Shown here: positions 35,728 through 44,669 of the stretch, in pieces
Numbering within the stretch: position 1 is the stretch's first letter
How the letters are laid out: each line of letters opens with the position of its first letter
Assembly (NCBI RefSeq): GCF_030408715.1
Contig: NZ_CP047202.1
Location: 1,142,294 to 1,206,293 of the forward strand
Direction of reading: 5' to 3'
Source of the DNA: Corynebacterium confusum
Lineage (GTDB): Bacteria > Actinomycetota > Actinomycetes > Mycobacteriales > Mycobacteriaceae
Length of the DNA stretch: 64,000 nucleotides
Translations under genes and position numbers: made by a program
The notes under the pieces: generated by a model
Database searches by the model: none
The model's input: only the letters and a program-made list of their open reading frames with translations
What the model was told of the DNA's origin: nothing

Positions 35728-36546
35728 TTACTGGTAGGACTTGGCCTTGCGGTTGTCCAAGTAGATGAACGCGGAGACAATGGCCACGCCGAGGACAATC
35801 ATGCCGAGGATGGCCGGGGTGCCGGCGTCCTGGCTCTCGCTCCAGGGCCAGAGGGCGCGAAGCGAGCCCAGCATGAATCCGGCCATCGCGGCCAGGGTCA
35901 CGGAGTGGTGGTTGTCCAGCAGGTAGTTGAGCATCTTGACGAAGGCGGCCAAGCCGCAGAGGGCACCCAAGGCGAAGACAGCGACGGTACCCATCTCGCG
36001 ATCGCTGACGGCGCCGATGATCGGCTGGTAGAGGCCCATCGTCAGCAGGATGAGGGAGCCGGACACGCCCGGCAGTACCAGGGCGCAGACGGCGATGGCG
36101 GCGGCGAAGAAGACGACGATCAGCGACGGGTCCTCATGCGGGGCGGAGGTAAAGCCGGTGATGAAGAAGATGAGCACGGCTGCCACCGCGAAAGCGATGA
36201 GCGAGGGGGCCTTGAAGCGGTCGGCCTTGTCCATCATGGACACCGGCACGATGATGGAGACGGCGACCATGCCGAAGAACAGGGCCTTCGACAGGGACAC
36301 GTGGCCCTCGACGAAGCTGGACAGCACGGACGAGAGGCCGAAGACCGCGGCGAGCATACCGACGGCCACGGCGATGATGAAGCCCCACTCGACTTCCTTG
36401 AAGCGGGCTTTGAGGATCTTGTCGGCGTTGTGGAGGGCCCGCTCGTAGATGCCTACGATGAGGGCAACTGTGCCCCCGGAGATGCCGGGGACCAGTTCGG
36501 CAGAGCCGATGAGCCCACCGCGGATTGCATTGGCAAGATGATTCAT
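35728..36546 (-). CDS. DUF368 membrane protein (polyprenyl-phosphate transporter family)
   Basis: 272 residues, about eight hydrophobic segments. Family motifs RGGLIGSAELVPGISGGTVA and the symmetric LVLPGVSGSLILLTMG. DUF368 proteins have been shown in other bacteria to flip undecaprenyl phosphate back across the membrane (PopT); here decaprenyl phosphate is the expected carrier (inference). TAGGCT lies 7 bases before ATG 36546. It follows the amino-acid ABC operon by about 50 bases. Confidence 0.88.
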   Translation of the reverse strand: MNHLANAIRGGLIGSAELVPGISGGTVALIVGIYERALHNADKILKARFKEVEWGFIIAVAVGMLAAVFGLSSVLSSFVEGHVSLSKALFFGMVAVSIIVPVSMMDKADRFKAPSLIAFAVAAVLIFFITGFTSAPHEDPSLIVVFFAAAIAVCALVLPGVSGSLILLTMGLYQPIIGAVSDREMGTVAVFALGALCGLAAFVKMLNYLLDNHHSVTLAAMAGFMLGSLRALWPWSESQDAGTPAILGMIVLGVAIVSAFIYLDNRKAKSYQ

Positions 36547-36598
36547 TCTTTCCAGCCTAGCGGCAACCAAACCCGCGGTGGTCGCGCCACTCCGGCGC

Positions 36599-37378
36599 TT
36601 AGAGCAGGGAAGACAGGAACTCCTGCGTACGAGGCTGCTGCGGGTTGTCGATGACCTGGCTCGGCGGGCCGGCCTCGACCACGCGGCCGTCAGCCATGAA
36701 GACGATCTTGTCGGCGACCTCGCGGGCGAAGCCGATTTCGTGGGTGACCACGAGCATCGTCATGCCGTCGGCGGCCAGCTCCTTCATTACGCGCAGGACC
36801 TCGCCGACGAGCTCGGGGTCAAGCGCGGAGGTTGGCTCGTCGAAGAGCATCAGCTTCGGGTCCATGGCCACCGCGCGGGCAATGGCCACGCGCTGCTGCT
36901 GGCCGCCGGAGAGCTGGACCGGGTAGGCATTGGCCTTCGATGCCAGCCCGACCTGGTCGAGCAGCTCCATGGCGCGCTGCTTGGCGGCCTCCGGGTCCAC
37001 CTTCTTGACGTGGATGGGGGCCTCGACGACGTTTTCGAGGACCGTCCGGTGGCTGAACAGGTTGAAGTTCTGGAAGACCATGCCGATGTCGGCGCGCTGG
37101 GCGGCGGCTTCCTTCTCGGAGATTTCGTAGAGGACGCCGTTGCGCTCCTTGTAGCCGATGAGGTCGCCGTCGACGTAGAGGCGGCCAGCATCGATGGTTT
37201 CGAGGTGGTTGATGCAGCGCAGGAAGGTTGACTTGCCGGAGCCAGACGGCCCCAGGAGGCAGACGACCTCGCCGTGCTGGACCTCCAGGTCGATGCCGCG
37301 TAGAACCTGCAGGGAGCCGAACTTCTTGTGGATCTGCTGCGCCTGCACCATGGGTTGGCGGGTATCTTTAGCGTTCAT
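36599..37378 (-). CDS. Polar amino-acid ABC transporter, ATP-binding protein
   Basis: 259 residues. Walker A GPSGSGKSTFLR, Q-loop GMVFQNFNLF, signature LSGGQQQRVAIARA, Walker B LMLFDEPTSALDPE, switch VTHEIGFAREVAD. Closest in style to GlnQ/HisP. ATG 37378 has AGGAGG 9 bases upstream and overlaps the permease gene by 11 bases. Last gene of the three-gene operon. Confidence 0.96.
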   Translation of the reverse strand: MNAKDTRQPMVQAQQIHKKFGSLQVLRGIDLEVQHGEVVCLLGPSGSGKSTFLRCINHLETIDAGRLYVDGDLIGYKERNGVLYEISEKEAAAQRADIGMVFQNFNLFSHRTVLENVVEAPIHVKKVDPEAAKQRAMELLDQVGLASKANAYPVQLSGGQQQRVAIARAVAMDPKLMLFDEPTSALDPELVGEVLRVMKELAADGMTMLVVTHEIGFAREVADKIVFMADGRVVEAGPPSQVIDNPQQPRTQEFLSSLL

Positions 37379-38303
37379 TGCGCGGGGCCTCCTGGACGAC
37401 GTTGACATTGTTGGGGATGACGCCTTCGGCATCGGCGAGCGCGGCCAGCTGGCGGGCGGTCAGCTCACGGGTGGCGCCGCGGTCGAAGTAGCGCTCGAGG
37501 TAGTGCTGGCCGATCATCAGCAGCGAGGTGATGACCAGGTACCAGGTGGCGGCGACCATCATCAGCGGGATCGGCTCGAAGAGCGCGGCGGAGATGTCCG
37601 TGGCGCGCCCGAAAATCTCGTGGGTGTACGGGATGGCCACGACCAGGGAGGAGGTCTTGAGCAGGGAGATGAACTCGTTGCCGGTCGGCGGGATGATGAT
37701 GCGCATGGCCTGGGGCATGACCGTGCGGTACATGGTCTGCCACCAGCTCAGGCCGAGTGCCTTCGATGCCTCCCGCTGGCCCTCGCCCACGGAGTTGATG
37801 CCGGAGCGCACGATCTCGGCCATGTAGGCGGCCTCGTTAAGCCCCAGTCCGATAACAGCCAGGAAGAAGGCGTTGGACAAAAGCTCCTCGAGGGAGATCT
37901 CCGCAAAGCCCAGGTTGATGGACTGGTAGATGGCGCTGAGCAGGCCCCAGAAGACCAGCTGCACGTAGATCGGGGTGCCGCGGAAGACCCAGAGGAAGAC
38001 CCAGGAGACCGCGCGCAACACCGGGTTGGGCGACATGCGCAGGATGGCCAAGACGGCGCCGCCGACGACGCCGATGATCATCGCCAGGATGGTGATCGCG
38101 ATGGTGTGCAACGAGGCGATGGCAATCCGCGTATCCAGCAGGTAGCTGAAGTACGTCGACCAGCCGTAGGCCTCGTTGTTGGCGGCGGCGATGACGAACC
38201 AGGCGGCCAGCACGAGCAGTAGGGCGGCGAAAGCCCAGCGCCACGGGTGGCGTAGCGGTTTCGCGTGGATTTCCGGGGGAGTGGAGGGGGTATCCTGTGT
38301 CAT
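37368..38303 (-). CDS. Polar amino-acid ABC transporter, permease
   Basis: 311 residues, HisM/GlnP type. Hydrophobic segments from about residue 25, with the EAA loop AAYMAEIVRSGINSVGEGQREASKAL split across VGEGQREASKALGLS. A basic/acidic C-terminal tail of about 50 residues follows the last membrane segment. ATG 38303 overlaps the binding-protein stop (ATGA). A single permease presumably homodimerises. Confidence 0.95.
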   Translation of the reverse strand: MTQDTPSTPPEIHAKPLRHPWRWAFAALLLVLAAWFVIAAANNEAYGWSTYFSYLLDTRIAIASLHTIAITILAMIIGVVGGAVLAILRMSPNPVLRAVSWVFLWVFRGTPIYVQLVFWGLLSAIYQSINLGFAEISLEELLSNAFFLAVIGLGLNEAAYMAEIVRSGINSVGEGQREASKALGLSWWQTMYRTVMPQAMRIIIPPTGNEFISLLKTSSLVVAIPYTHEIFGRATDISAALFEPIPLMMVAATWYLVITSLLMIGQHYLERYFDRGATRELTARQLAALADAEGVIPNNVNVVQEAPRNER

Positions 38304-39211
38304 TTCACTGGCCTTTCGTTGATGAGAGCCTCGTCGACGAGCCCGTCTTCGACGCCCCACTGCGCGAGGATTTCGGCATATTGCCCGTTGTCGATGAGGT
38401 GCTGTAGCGCGGCCGCGGCAGCGGGGCCTAGTTCCGACCCCTTGCGGACGGCCATCCCGTAAGGGGCGGCCTGGGAGATGTCGCCGACTAGCTCCAGGCG
38501 GCCGTCGGAGCGGTTGACGGACCAGCCGGCGGCGGGGGAGTCGGCCGAGAGGGCATCGGCCCGCCCCATGAGCACGGCGAGCGCGGCGTTGTCGGCGGTG
38601 TCGTACGCCAGGACCTGCATGTCTCCGTCGCAGGCTTCGGCTTTGGGGCGGACGTCGTCGGTGTCGGAGACAGTGGTGCGCTGGACGGCCACGGTCAAGC
38701 CGCAGGGGTTATCCGGGTCGATTTCCTTGGAGGTGTCCGTGCGCTTGGTCCACTGGATTCCCGCGTAGAGGGTGTCGACGAAGTCGAAGTTCTCGCGGCG
38801 GTCCGGGGTATCGGTAAAGCCGGAGACACCCATGTCAATCTGGCCGGACTGGACGGCCGGCAGGATCATGGCGAAGTCCTGCTCCTCGATGCGGAAATCG
38901 AGCCCCAGCACGTCGGCGACGGCGTGGGCGAGATCCATTTCCAAGCCGACGATCTGGCCGTCGGCGTCCTTAAGCTGGAAGGGGGCGAAGGGCGGGTTGA
39001 CACCGATGCTGAGCACACCGTCATCATCGTCATACATTGCGGCGATCTCGTCGACCTTTTCTGCGCGGATGGGTTCCCACCCGTCGGGCGTGGACTTTTC
39101 CACGTTTGTCACGCAGCCGCTCAAGCCCAGCGTGACTATCGTCACTGCGGCAGCCGTGGCCCGGCGGGCGCGGCGTGCGGCGGTGACTTTGCCTGGTGCA
39201 GGCACAACCAT
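38300..39211 (-). CDS. Polar amino-acid ABC transporter, substrate-binding lipoprotein
   Basis: 303 residues. Lipobox LSGC after a basic signal region. Family-3 solute-binding core: LSIGVNPPFAPFQLKDADGQ, GLEMDLAHAVADVLGL, ILPAVQSGQIDMGVSGFTDT. Specificity (glutamine, glutamate, cystine or other) cannot be decided. AAAGGA precedes ATG 39211. An AT-rich promoter-like stretch (AATATA) lies about 55 bases upstream. Confidence 0.94.
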   Translation of the reverse strand: MVVPAPGKVTAARRARRATAAAVTIVTLGLSGCVTNVEKSTPDGWEPIRAEKVDEIAAMYDDDDGVLSIGVNPPFAPFQLKDADGQIVGLEMDLAHAVADVLGLDFRIEEQDFAMILPAVQSGQIDMGVSGFTDTPDRRENFDFVDTLYAGIQWTKRTDTSKEIDPDNPCGLTVAVQRTTVSDTDDVRPKAEACDGDMQVLAYDTADNAALAVLMGRADALSADSPAAGWSVNRSDGRLELVGDISQAAPYGMAVRKGSELGPAAAAALQHLIDNGQYAEILAQWGVEDGLVDEALINERPVK

Positions 39212-39330
39212 AGTCGTGTGGTCCTTTGGGAAAACTTGCGAATGAATAGTTACCCCTCAAATGTATATTATTCGCCCGCATTTAAGAAATTACCGCGCCG
39301 GAACGCGCGAGGCTTCCCGGACAAAGATCG

Positions 39331-39363
39331 AAAAACCCGGCCTAGGTGTTCGTCCTGGCCGGG
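39331..39363 (-). terminator. Terminator of tRNA-Leu
   Basis: On the minus strand CCCGGCC / GGCCGGG around a 14-nt loop, followed by TTTTTCG. Between tRNA-Leu and the binding-protein gene. Confidence 0.75.
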
Positions 39364-39405
39364 CGTTGTGCGAAATATATTTTGACGCTAACGAGGTTTT
39401 CGTGG

Positions 39406-39479
39406 TGCCCCTGGTGAGACTCGAACTCACACTGGACGGGTTTTGAATCCGTTGCCTCTGCCAATTGGGCTACAGGGGC
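39406..39479 (-). tRNA. tRNA-Leu (anticodon CAA), short variable loop
   Basis: 74-nt cloverleaf. Acceptor GCCCCTG / CAGGGGC with discriminator A, T-arm GTGAG TTCGAGT CTCAC, anticodon loop TTCAAAA giving CAA. The variable region is only about 5 nt (CCAGT), unlike ordinary class II leucine tRNAs, and the last pair of the anticodon stem is A-C. A -10-like TAGTAT lies at 39505-39510 on the same strand. Confidence 0.85.
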
Positions 39480-39586
39480 GCGCGGGCGTGGCCGCACTGG
39501 GGAAATACTAGCGCATCGAAAGCGGGGAAGAGAAATCGCACGCCGGCCTACGCGGCTGGGGCGCCTATTGCCTAGACTGGGGAGCC

Positions 39587-42238
39587 GTGACTGATTCCAA
39601 ACAACGCCTTCTGCTCATCGACGGACACTCTATGGCCTTCCGCGCTTTCTACGCGCTGCCGGCGGAAAATTTCTCCACCTCGGGTGGCCAGCACACCAAT
39701 GCGGTCTATGGGTTCTTGTCGATGCTGTCGAGCATCGTGAGCGAGGAACGCCCCGACAAGATGGCCGTGGCTTTCGACGTGGGGCGCAAGACCTTCCGGA
39801 CCGAGAAGTTTCCGGAGTATAAGGCCCAGCGCGAGGCGGCGCCGGAGGAATTCAAGGGCCAGGTGGACATCATCCGCGAGGTGCTGACCACCCTGGGCAT
39901 TACGACGCTGTCGCGGGAGAACTTCGAGGCCGACGACATCCTGGCGACCCTGGCGACCGAGGCTACGGCGGCGCAGGACTTCGATACCTATATCGTCACC
40001 GGCGACCGCGACTACCTGCAGCTGGTCAACGAGTCCACGACGGTGCTCTATCCCATGCGCGGGGTGAGCAACCTGCACCGGTTCACCCCGGAGGCCGTGG
40101 AGGAGAAATACGGTCTGACCCCGCGGCAGTACCCGGATTTCGCGGCGCTGCGCGGCGATCCGTCCGATAACCTGCCCGGCATCCCGAAGGTCGGGGAGAA
40201 GACGGCGACCAAGTGGATTACCCAGTACGGCAGCCTCGACGAGCTGGTCGCGCACGCCGATGATATTAAGGGCGTGGCCGGCCAGAACTTTAGGGATCGC
40301 CTGGAGCAGGTCCAGCTCAACCGCGAGTTGACCCAGATGATTACGGACATGGACTTAGAGGTCGGCCCGGGCGACCTGGACTTTAGGGGCGCGGTCGTCA
40401 GCGAGGTCGCAGATCACTTCGACGATCTCGAATTCGGCACCAACCTGCGCGATCGTGTCCTTAAGGCCATCCCGAACGACGGCGGTGAGGCCGCCTCGCA
40501 GGACGAGGATGTGCAGGTGCCGGAAGTGAACATCGTTAGTGAAAAGCTGGCGGACTGGCTGCCGGGGCGCGGGCACGTGGCCGTCTTCGTCCAGGGCGAC
40601 GGACGGCCCGGGCAGGGCGATGCCGCCGCCATGGCCTTCGTCGACACCGACTACCACGGCCTGCAGGTCGAGCTGGCCGAACTCGACGCGGCCGACGACA
40701 AATCGCTGGCCGAATGGCTTGCCGATGCCGACTGCCCCAAGTACCTGCACGAGGCCAAGGCTGCCTACCACATGGTGTTGGGCCGCGGCATTGAGCTGGC
40801 GGGCATCGCCCACGACACCGCGGTGGCGGCCTACCTGCTGCGCCCGGGCCAGCGCACCTACGAGCTGACGGACGTCTACCAGCGCCACCTGCACAAGACC
40901 CTGGGTGCGGCCAGCGACCAGCTGAGCCTGCTAGATGAGACCTCCCTGGTGGATTCGGCGGCCGCGATCATGGAGCTCGCCGCGGAGCTGACCCGGCAGC
41001 TGCACGACATCGACTCCTTCCAGCTGTACACGGACCTGGAGCTGCCGCTGATTTCCATCCTGGCGCGGATGGAGGCCACCGGCATCGCCGTCGATATCGA
41101 CACGCTGGACGCCCAGCTGGAGGCCTTCGTCGCCCAGGTCAAGGAGCAGGAGGAGGCCGCGCGCGAGCTGGCCGGCGACCCCTCGCTGAACCTGAACTCG
41201 CCGAAGCAGCTGCAGGCGGTGCTCTTCGACACCTTCGACCTGCCGAAGACGAAGAAGACCAAGACCGGCTATTCCACCGCGGCCAAGGAGATCGAGGCCC
41301 TAGCGGTGAACCACCCGCACCCGTTCCTGGACCACCTGCTGGCCCACCGCGAGTACCAGAAGCTCAAGTCCACGCTGGAGGGGCTCATCAAGACGGTCCA
41401 GCCGGACGGGCGCATCCACACCACCTTCAACCAGACGGTGGCCTCGACGGGCCGGTTGTCCTCGGCGGATCCGAACCTGCAGAACATCCCGGTGCGCACC
41501 CCGGCCGGGCGCAAGATCCGCTCGGGCTTCGTGGTGGGTGAGGGCTTCGAGACCCTACTGACCGCGGACTACTCCCAGATTGAGATGCGCGTGATGGCCC
41601 ACCTGTCCCAGGACCCGGGGCTCATCGAGGCCTACCAGGCGGGCGAGGACCTGCACAACTACGTCGGCTCCAAGGTTTTCGATGTCCCGGTCGACCAGGT
41701 CACCTCCGAGCTGCGCCGCCGCGTCAAGGCCATGTCTTACGGCCTGGTCTATGGCCTGTCCGCCTTCGGGCTGTCCCAGCAGCTGGGCATTAGCCCGAAG
41801 GAGGCCAAGGAGATCATGGAAAGCTACTTCGAGCGCTTCGGCGGGGTAAAGACCTACCTGGACGAGGTAGTCGATACCGCCCGCAAGGACGGCTATACCT
41901 CGACCATCTTCGGGCGCCGCCGCTACCTGCCGGAGCTGGCCAGCGACAACCGGCTGGCCCGCGAGAACGCCGAGCGCGCCGCCCTCAACGCCCCCATCCA
42001 GGGCACCGCGGCCGATATCATCAAGGTTGCGATGATCCGAGTCGATGCCGCGCTCAAGGAAAAGAAGTCCCGCGTGCTGCTGCAGGTCCACGACGAATTG
42101 GTGGTCGAAATCGCCCCTGGCGAACTCAACGAGGTCCGCGCCATCCTGGAAAAGGAGATGGATTCGGCCATCAACCTGCGCGTGCCGCTGGAGGTCTCCG
42201 CCGGCGCCGGCGCCAATTGGGACGCCGCGGCGCACTAG
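39587..42238 (+). CDS. polA: DNA polymerase I
   Basis: 883 residues. 5' nuclease domain (1-~310: LLLIDGHSMAFRAF, TGDRDYLQLV), a degenerate 3'-5' exonuclease domain (~320-500) lacking the DxE catalytic pair, and the polymerase domain with motif A TADYSQIEMR (~658), motif B RRRVKAMSYGLVYG and motif C QVHDELVVE (~833). Loss of proofreading is usual in actinobacterial PolA. Start GTG 39587 is preceded by TAGACT and 8 bases: leaderless. Confidence 0.97.
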   Translation: MTDSKQRLLLIDGHSMAFRAFYALPAENFSTSGGQHTNAVYGFLSMLSSIVSEERPDKMAVAFDVGRKTFRTEKFPEYKAQREAAPEEFKGQVDIIREVLTTLGITTLSRENFEADDILATLATEATAAQDFDTYIVTGDRDYLQLVNESTTVLYPMRGVSNLHRFTPEAVEEKYGLTPRQYPDFAALRGDPSDNLPGIPKVGEKTATKWITQYGSLDELVAHADDIKGVAGQNFRDRLEQVQLNRELTQMITDMDLEVGPGDLDFRGAVVSEVADHFDDLEFGTNLRDRVLKAIPNDGGEAASQDEDVQVPEVNIVSEKLADWLPGRGHVAVFVQGDGRPGQGDAAAMAFVDTDYHGLQVELAELDAADDKSLAEWLADADCPKYLHEAKAAYHMVLGRGIELAGIAHDTAVAAYLLRPGQRTYELTDVYQRHLHKTLGAASDQLSLLDETSLVDSAAAIMELAAELTRQLHDIDSFQLYTDLELPLISILARMEATGIAVDIDTLDAQLEAFVAQVKEQEEAARELAGDPSLNLNSPKQLQAVLFDTFDLPKTKKTKTGYSTAAKEIEALAVNHPHPFLDHLLAHREYQKLKSTLEGLIKTVQPDGRIHTTFNQTVASTGRLSSADPNLQNIPVRTPAGRKIRSGFVVGEGFETLLTADYSQIEMRVMAHLSQDPGLIEAYQAGEDLHNYVGSKVFDVPVDQVTSELRRRVKAMSYGLVYGLSAFGLSQQLGISPKEAKEIMESYFERFGGVKTYLDEVVDTARKDGYTSTIFGRRRYLPELASDNRLARENAERAALNAPIQGTAADIIKVAMIRVDAALKEKKSRVLLQVHDELVVEIAPGELNEVRAILEKEMDSAINLRVPLEVSAGAGANWDAAAH

Positions 42239-42258
42239 CGCGGGAACTGGACCTTTCC

Positions 42259-42723
42259 CTAGACCTCTTCCATGGGGTCGAAGGGGTCGAGGCGCCGGTC
42301 GACGCGGGCCTGGGCGGCGAAGTCGCCGGGATGCCGGCCCAGCAGCAGGACGCTGAGCGCGACCAGACCGATGATGAGCTCGTCGAGGATGGCCGGGCCG
42401 ACGGCGGCCAGCATGGTCAGCAGCACCCAGCTGTTGCGGATCGCTGCGCCGGTGTGGCCGCGCGCGCCCTCGTAGACCTGCAGGCCCAACGACCACTTGC
42501 CGAGGCTGGTGCGGTAGCGGCCCTCGACCACCACGCGGTAGGCGAAGAAGCCAACGGCCAGGCCCACGACGTTGTAGACTTCGGCGGCCTGCCCGGTCAG
42601 TGGCTCCGAAAACATGAGGTTGATAAGGCCCCGGAGCAGCACTAAGACCGCGGCGACCGCGAAGGCATCGATCCACCAAGCGACGGCTCGGCGCAGCAAT
42701 AGGGCAATTCTTTCCGTCCACAT
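42259..42723 (-). CDS. RDD family membrane protein
   Basis: 154 residues. Three hydrophobic segments with the R-D-D pattern (RRAVAWWIDAFAV, then YRTSLGKWSLGLQVY). Cytoplasmic C-terminus. Function unknown; some RDD proteins transport ions. TAAGGT 8 bases before ATG 42723. Between convergent polA and divergent rpsA. Confidence 0.87.
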   Translation of the reverse strand: MWTERIALLLRRAVAWWIDAFAVAAVLVLLRGLINLMFSEPLTGQAAEVYNVVGLAVGFFAYRVVVEGRYRTSLGKWSLGLQVYEGARGHTGAAIRNSWVLLTMLAAVGPAILDELIIGLVALSVLLLGRHPGDFAAQARVDRRLDPFDPMEEV

Positions 42724-42755
42724 AGCCCTCCACCTTAGAAGAAAACCGCCGGTAT

Positions 42756-42784
42756 TTGCGCAAGTAGCTGCACGGATGTAATGT
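42756..42784 (+). promoter_or_regulatory. Promoter of rpsA
   Basis: -35 TTGCGC (42756-42761), 17-bp spacer, -10 TAATGT (42779-42784). It leaves a leader of about 175 nt before rpsA. A second weaker candidate (TTGTGC / TACTCT, 15-bp spacer) lies near 42867-42893. Confidence 0.55.
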
Positions 42785-42965
42785 GTAGCAGGTGCGTCTA
42801 TGCTCTCAAGCGGTCGTTTGGCTCTGGTAGGAAAGCTAAATGGCGCTTGGGGCGGGATTGTGCCTATCCGTTCATCAATACTCTCAGCAGCATTAATGCG
42901 GTGGCGCAAGAGACGTGCGAATGTCCAAATTCGATTTCCTACGTTATTTCGGAGCATTTTTACGC

Positions 42966-44426
42966 ATGCCATCTTCTAACACCCCTCAGGTTGCGATCAA
43001 CGACATCGGAACCGCTGAGGACTTCCTCGCAGCCGTTGACGCGACCATCAAGTACTTCAACGATGGTGACATCGTTGCCGGTACCGTCGTCAAGGTTGAC
43101 CACGACGAGGTGCTGCTCGACATCGGGTACAAGACCGAGGGCGTTATCCCTTCCCGCGAGCTGTCCATCAAGCACGACGTCGACCCGGATGAGGTCGTCG
43201 AGGTCGGCGACGAGATTGACGCCTTGGTTCTCACCAAGGAGGACAAGGAAGGCCGCCTGATTCTGTCCAAGAAGCGCGCCCAGTACGAGCGTGCTTGGGG
43301 CGCCATCGAGGAGCTGCAGACCAAGGAAGAGCCTGTCACCGGTACCGTCATCGAGGTCGTCAAGGGCGGCCTCATCCTCGACATCGGGCTGCGCGGCTTC
43401 CTGCCGGCTTCCCTGGTCGAGATGCGCCGCGTCCGCGACCTGGAGCCGTACATCGGCCAGGAGCTGGAAGCCCAGATCATTGAGCTGGACAAGCAGCGCA
43501 ACAACGTTGTCCTGTCCCGCCGTGCATACCTCGAGCAGACCCAGTCCGCGGTCCGCTCCGAGTTCCTGCACCAGCTGCAGAAGGGGCAGGTCCGCAAGGG
43601 CGTTGTCTCCTCCATCGTCAACTTCGGCGCCTTCGTCGATCTGGGCGGTGTCGACGGCCTGGTTCATGTCTCTGAGCTGTCCTGGAAGCACATCGACCAC
43701 CCGTCCGAGGTCGTCACCGTGGGCGACGAGGTCACCGTCGAGGTTCTCGACGTCGACCTGGACCGTGAGCGCGTGTCCCTGTCTCTGAAGGCAACCCAGG
43801 AAGATCCGTGGCGCGTCTTCGCCCGCACCCACGCTGTGGGCCAGATCGTCCCGGGCAAGGTCACCAAGCTGGTTCCGTTCGGCGCCTTCGTCCGCGTCGA
43901 GGAGGGCATCGAGGGCCTGGTTCACATCTCCGAGCTGGCTCAGCGCCACGTGGATGTCCCGGACCAGGTCGTCACCGTCGGCGAAGAGGTTATGGTCAAG
44001 GTCATCGACATCGACCTCGAGCGTCGCCGCATCTCCCTGTCTGTCAAGCAGGCTGACGAGGACTACACCGAGGAGTTCGATCCGTCCAAGTACGGCATGG
44101 CTGACTCCTACGACGAGCAGGGTAACTACGTCTTCCCCGAGGGCTTCGACCCGGAGACCAACGAGTGGAAGGAAGGCTTCGACGAGCAGCGTCAGGCCTG
44201 GGAGGCCCGCTACGCCGAGTCCGAGCGTCGCTTCCAGCTGCACTCCGCTCAGATCGAGCGTCACCGTGCCGCTGCCGCCGAGGCAGCCGAGGCCGGCGAG
44301 TCCTCCAACTACTCCTCCGAGTCCGCAGATGCAGCTCCGGCATCTGAGGCTCCGGCAGAAGAGGCTGGCTCCCTGGCTTCCGACGAGCAGCTCGCTAAGC
44401 TGCGCGACAAGCTGGCAGGTAAGTAA
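42966..44426 (+). CDS. rpsA: 30S ribosomal protein S1
   Basis: 486 residues with four S1 RNA-binding domains (~37-105, ~122-190, ~208-278, ~293-365), e.g. GDIVAGTVVKVDHDEVLLDI, GVVSSIVNFGAFVDLGGVDG and GKVTKLVPFGAFVRVEEGIE. The C-terminus is an acidic, Ala/Ser-rich tail. ATG 42966 with CGGAGC upstream. Codon use is strongly biased toward frequent codons, as expected for a ribosomal protein. Single gene ended by the hairpin at 44449. Confidence 0.97.
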   Translation: MPSSNTPQVAINDIGTAEDFLAAVDATIKYFNDGDIVAGTVVKVDHDEVLLDIGYKTEGVIPSRELSIKHDVDPDEVVEVGDEIDALVLTKEDKEGRLILSKKRAQYERAWGAIEELQTKEEPVTGTVIEVVKGGLILDIGLRGFLPASLVEMRRVRDLEPYIGQELEAQIIELDKQRNNVVLSRRAYLEQTQSAVRSEFLHQLQKGQVRKGVVSSIVNFGAFVDLGGVDGLVHVSELSWKHIDHPSEVVTVGDEVTVEVLDVDLDRERVSLSLKATQEDPWRVFARTHAVGQIVPGKVTKLVPFGAFVRVEEGIEGLVHISELAQRHVDVPDQVVTVGEEVMVKVIDIDLERRRISLSVKQADEDYTEEFDPSKYGMADSYDEQGNYVFPEGFDPETNEWKEGFDEQRQAWEARYAESERRFQLHSAQIERHRAAAAEAAEAGESSNYSSESADAAPASEAPAEEAGSLASDEQLAKLRDKLAGK

Positions 44427-44448
44427 TACCGCGCTAGTCAGCCGCTAG

Positions 44449-44484
44449 AGCCCCCAGTCCGCACCCGCGGGCCGGGGGCTTTTT
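44449..44484 (+). terminator. Terminator after rpsA
   Basis: AGCCCCC / GGGGGCT with further inner pairing (CCGC/GCGG), followed by TTTTTC. Confidence 0.85.
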
Positions 44485-44571
44485 CGGCCCCGTAAGCCCA
44501 ACTGTTCTATCCTTGTCACGCTGCGCGAAGCCGGCAAAGCGGCCCGAAAAGTGGGATATGCCATAGGCCGG

Positions 44572-44610
44572 CGAAACTATTAGGTTTCGGACTGTTTGCC
44601 CCTTTATACT
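44572..44610 (+). promoter_or_regulatory. ptsG promoter with inverted-repeat operator candidate
   Basis: CGAAAC-TATTAG-GTTTCG (44572-44589) is a perfect 6-bp inverted repeat ending 15 bases before the -10 TATACT (44605-44610), overlapping the -35 position. A further hairpin, CCACTGCC GT GGCGGTGG, lies in the leader near 44625-44642. No GlxR TGTG-N6-CACA site is visible. Confidence 0.5.
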
Positions 44611-44669
44611 GTCCTGGTAATAACCACTGCCGTGGCGGTGGTCCAGTTCATTAGGAAGGGGCTTTCGTC

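Noticed and set aside
42960-44264. 434-codon open frame antisense to rpsA
   Set aside because: Leu/Asp/Val-rich mirror of the S1 repeats; no independent signal.
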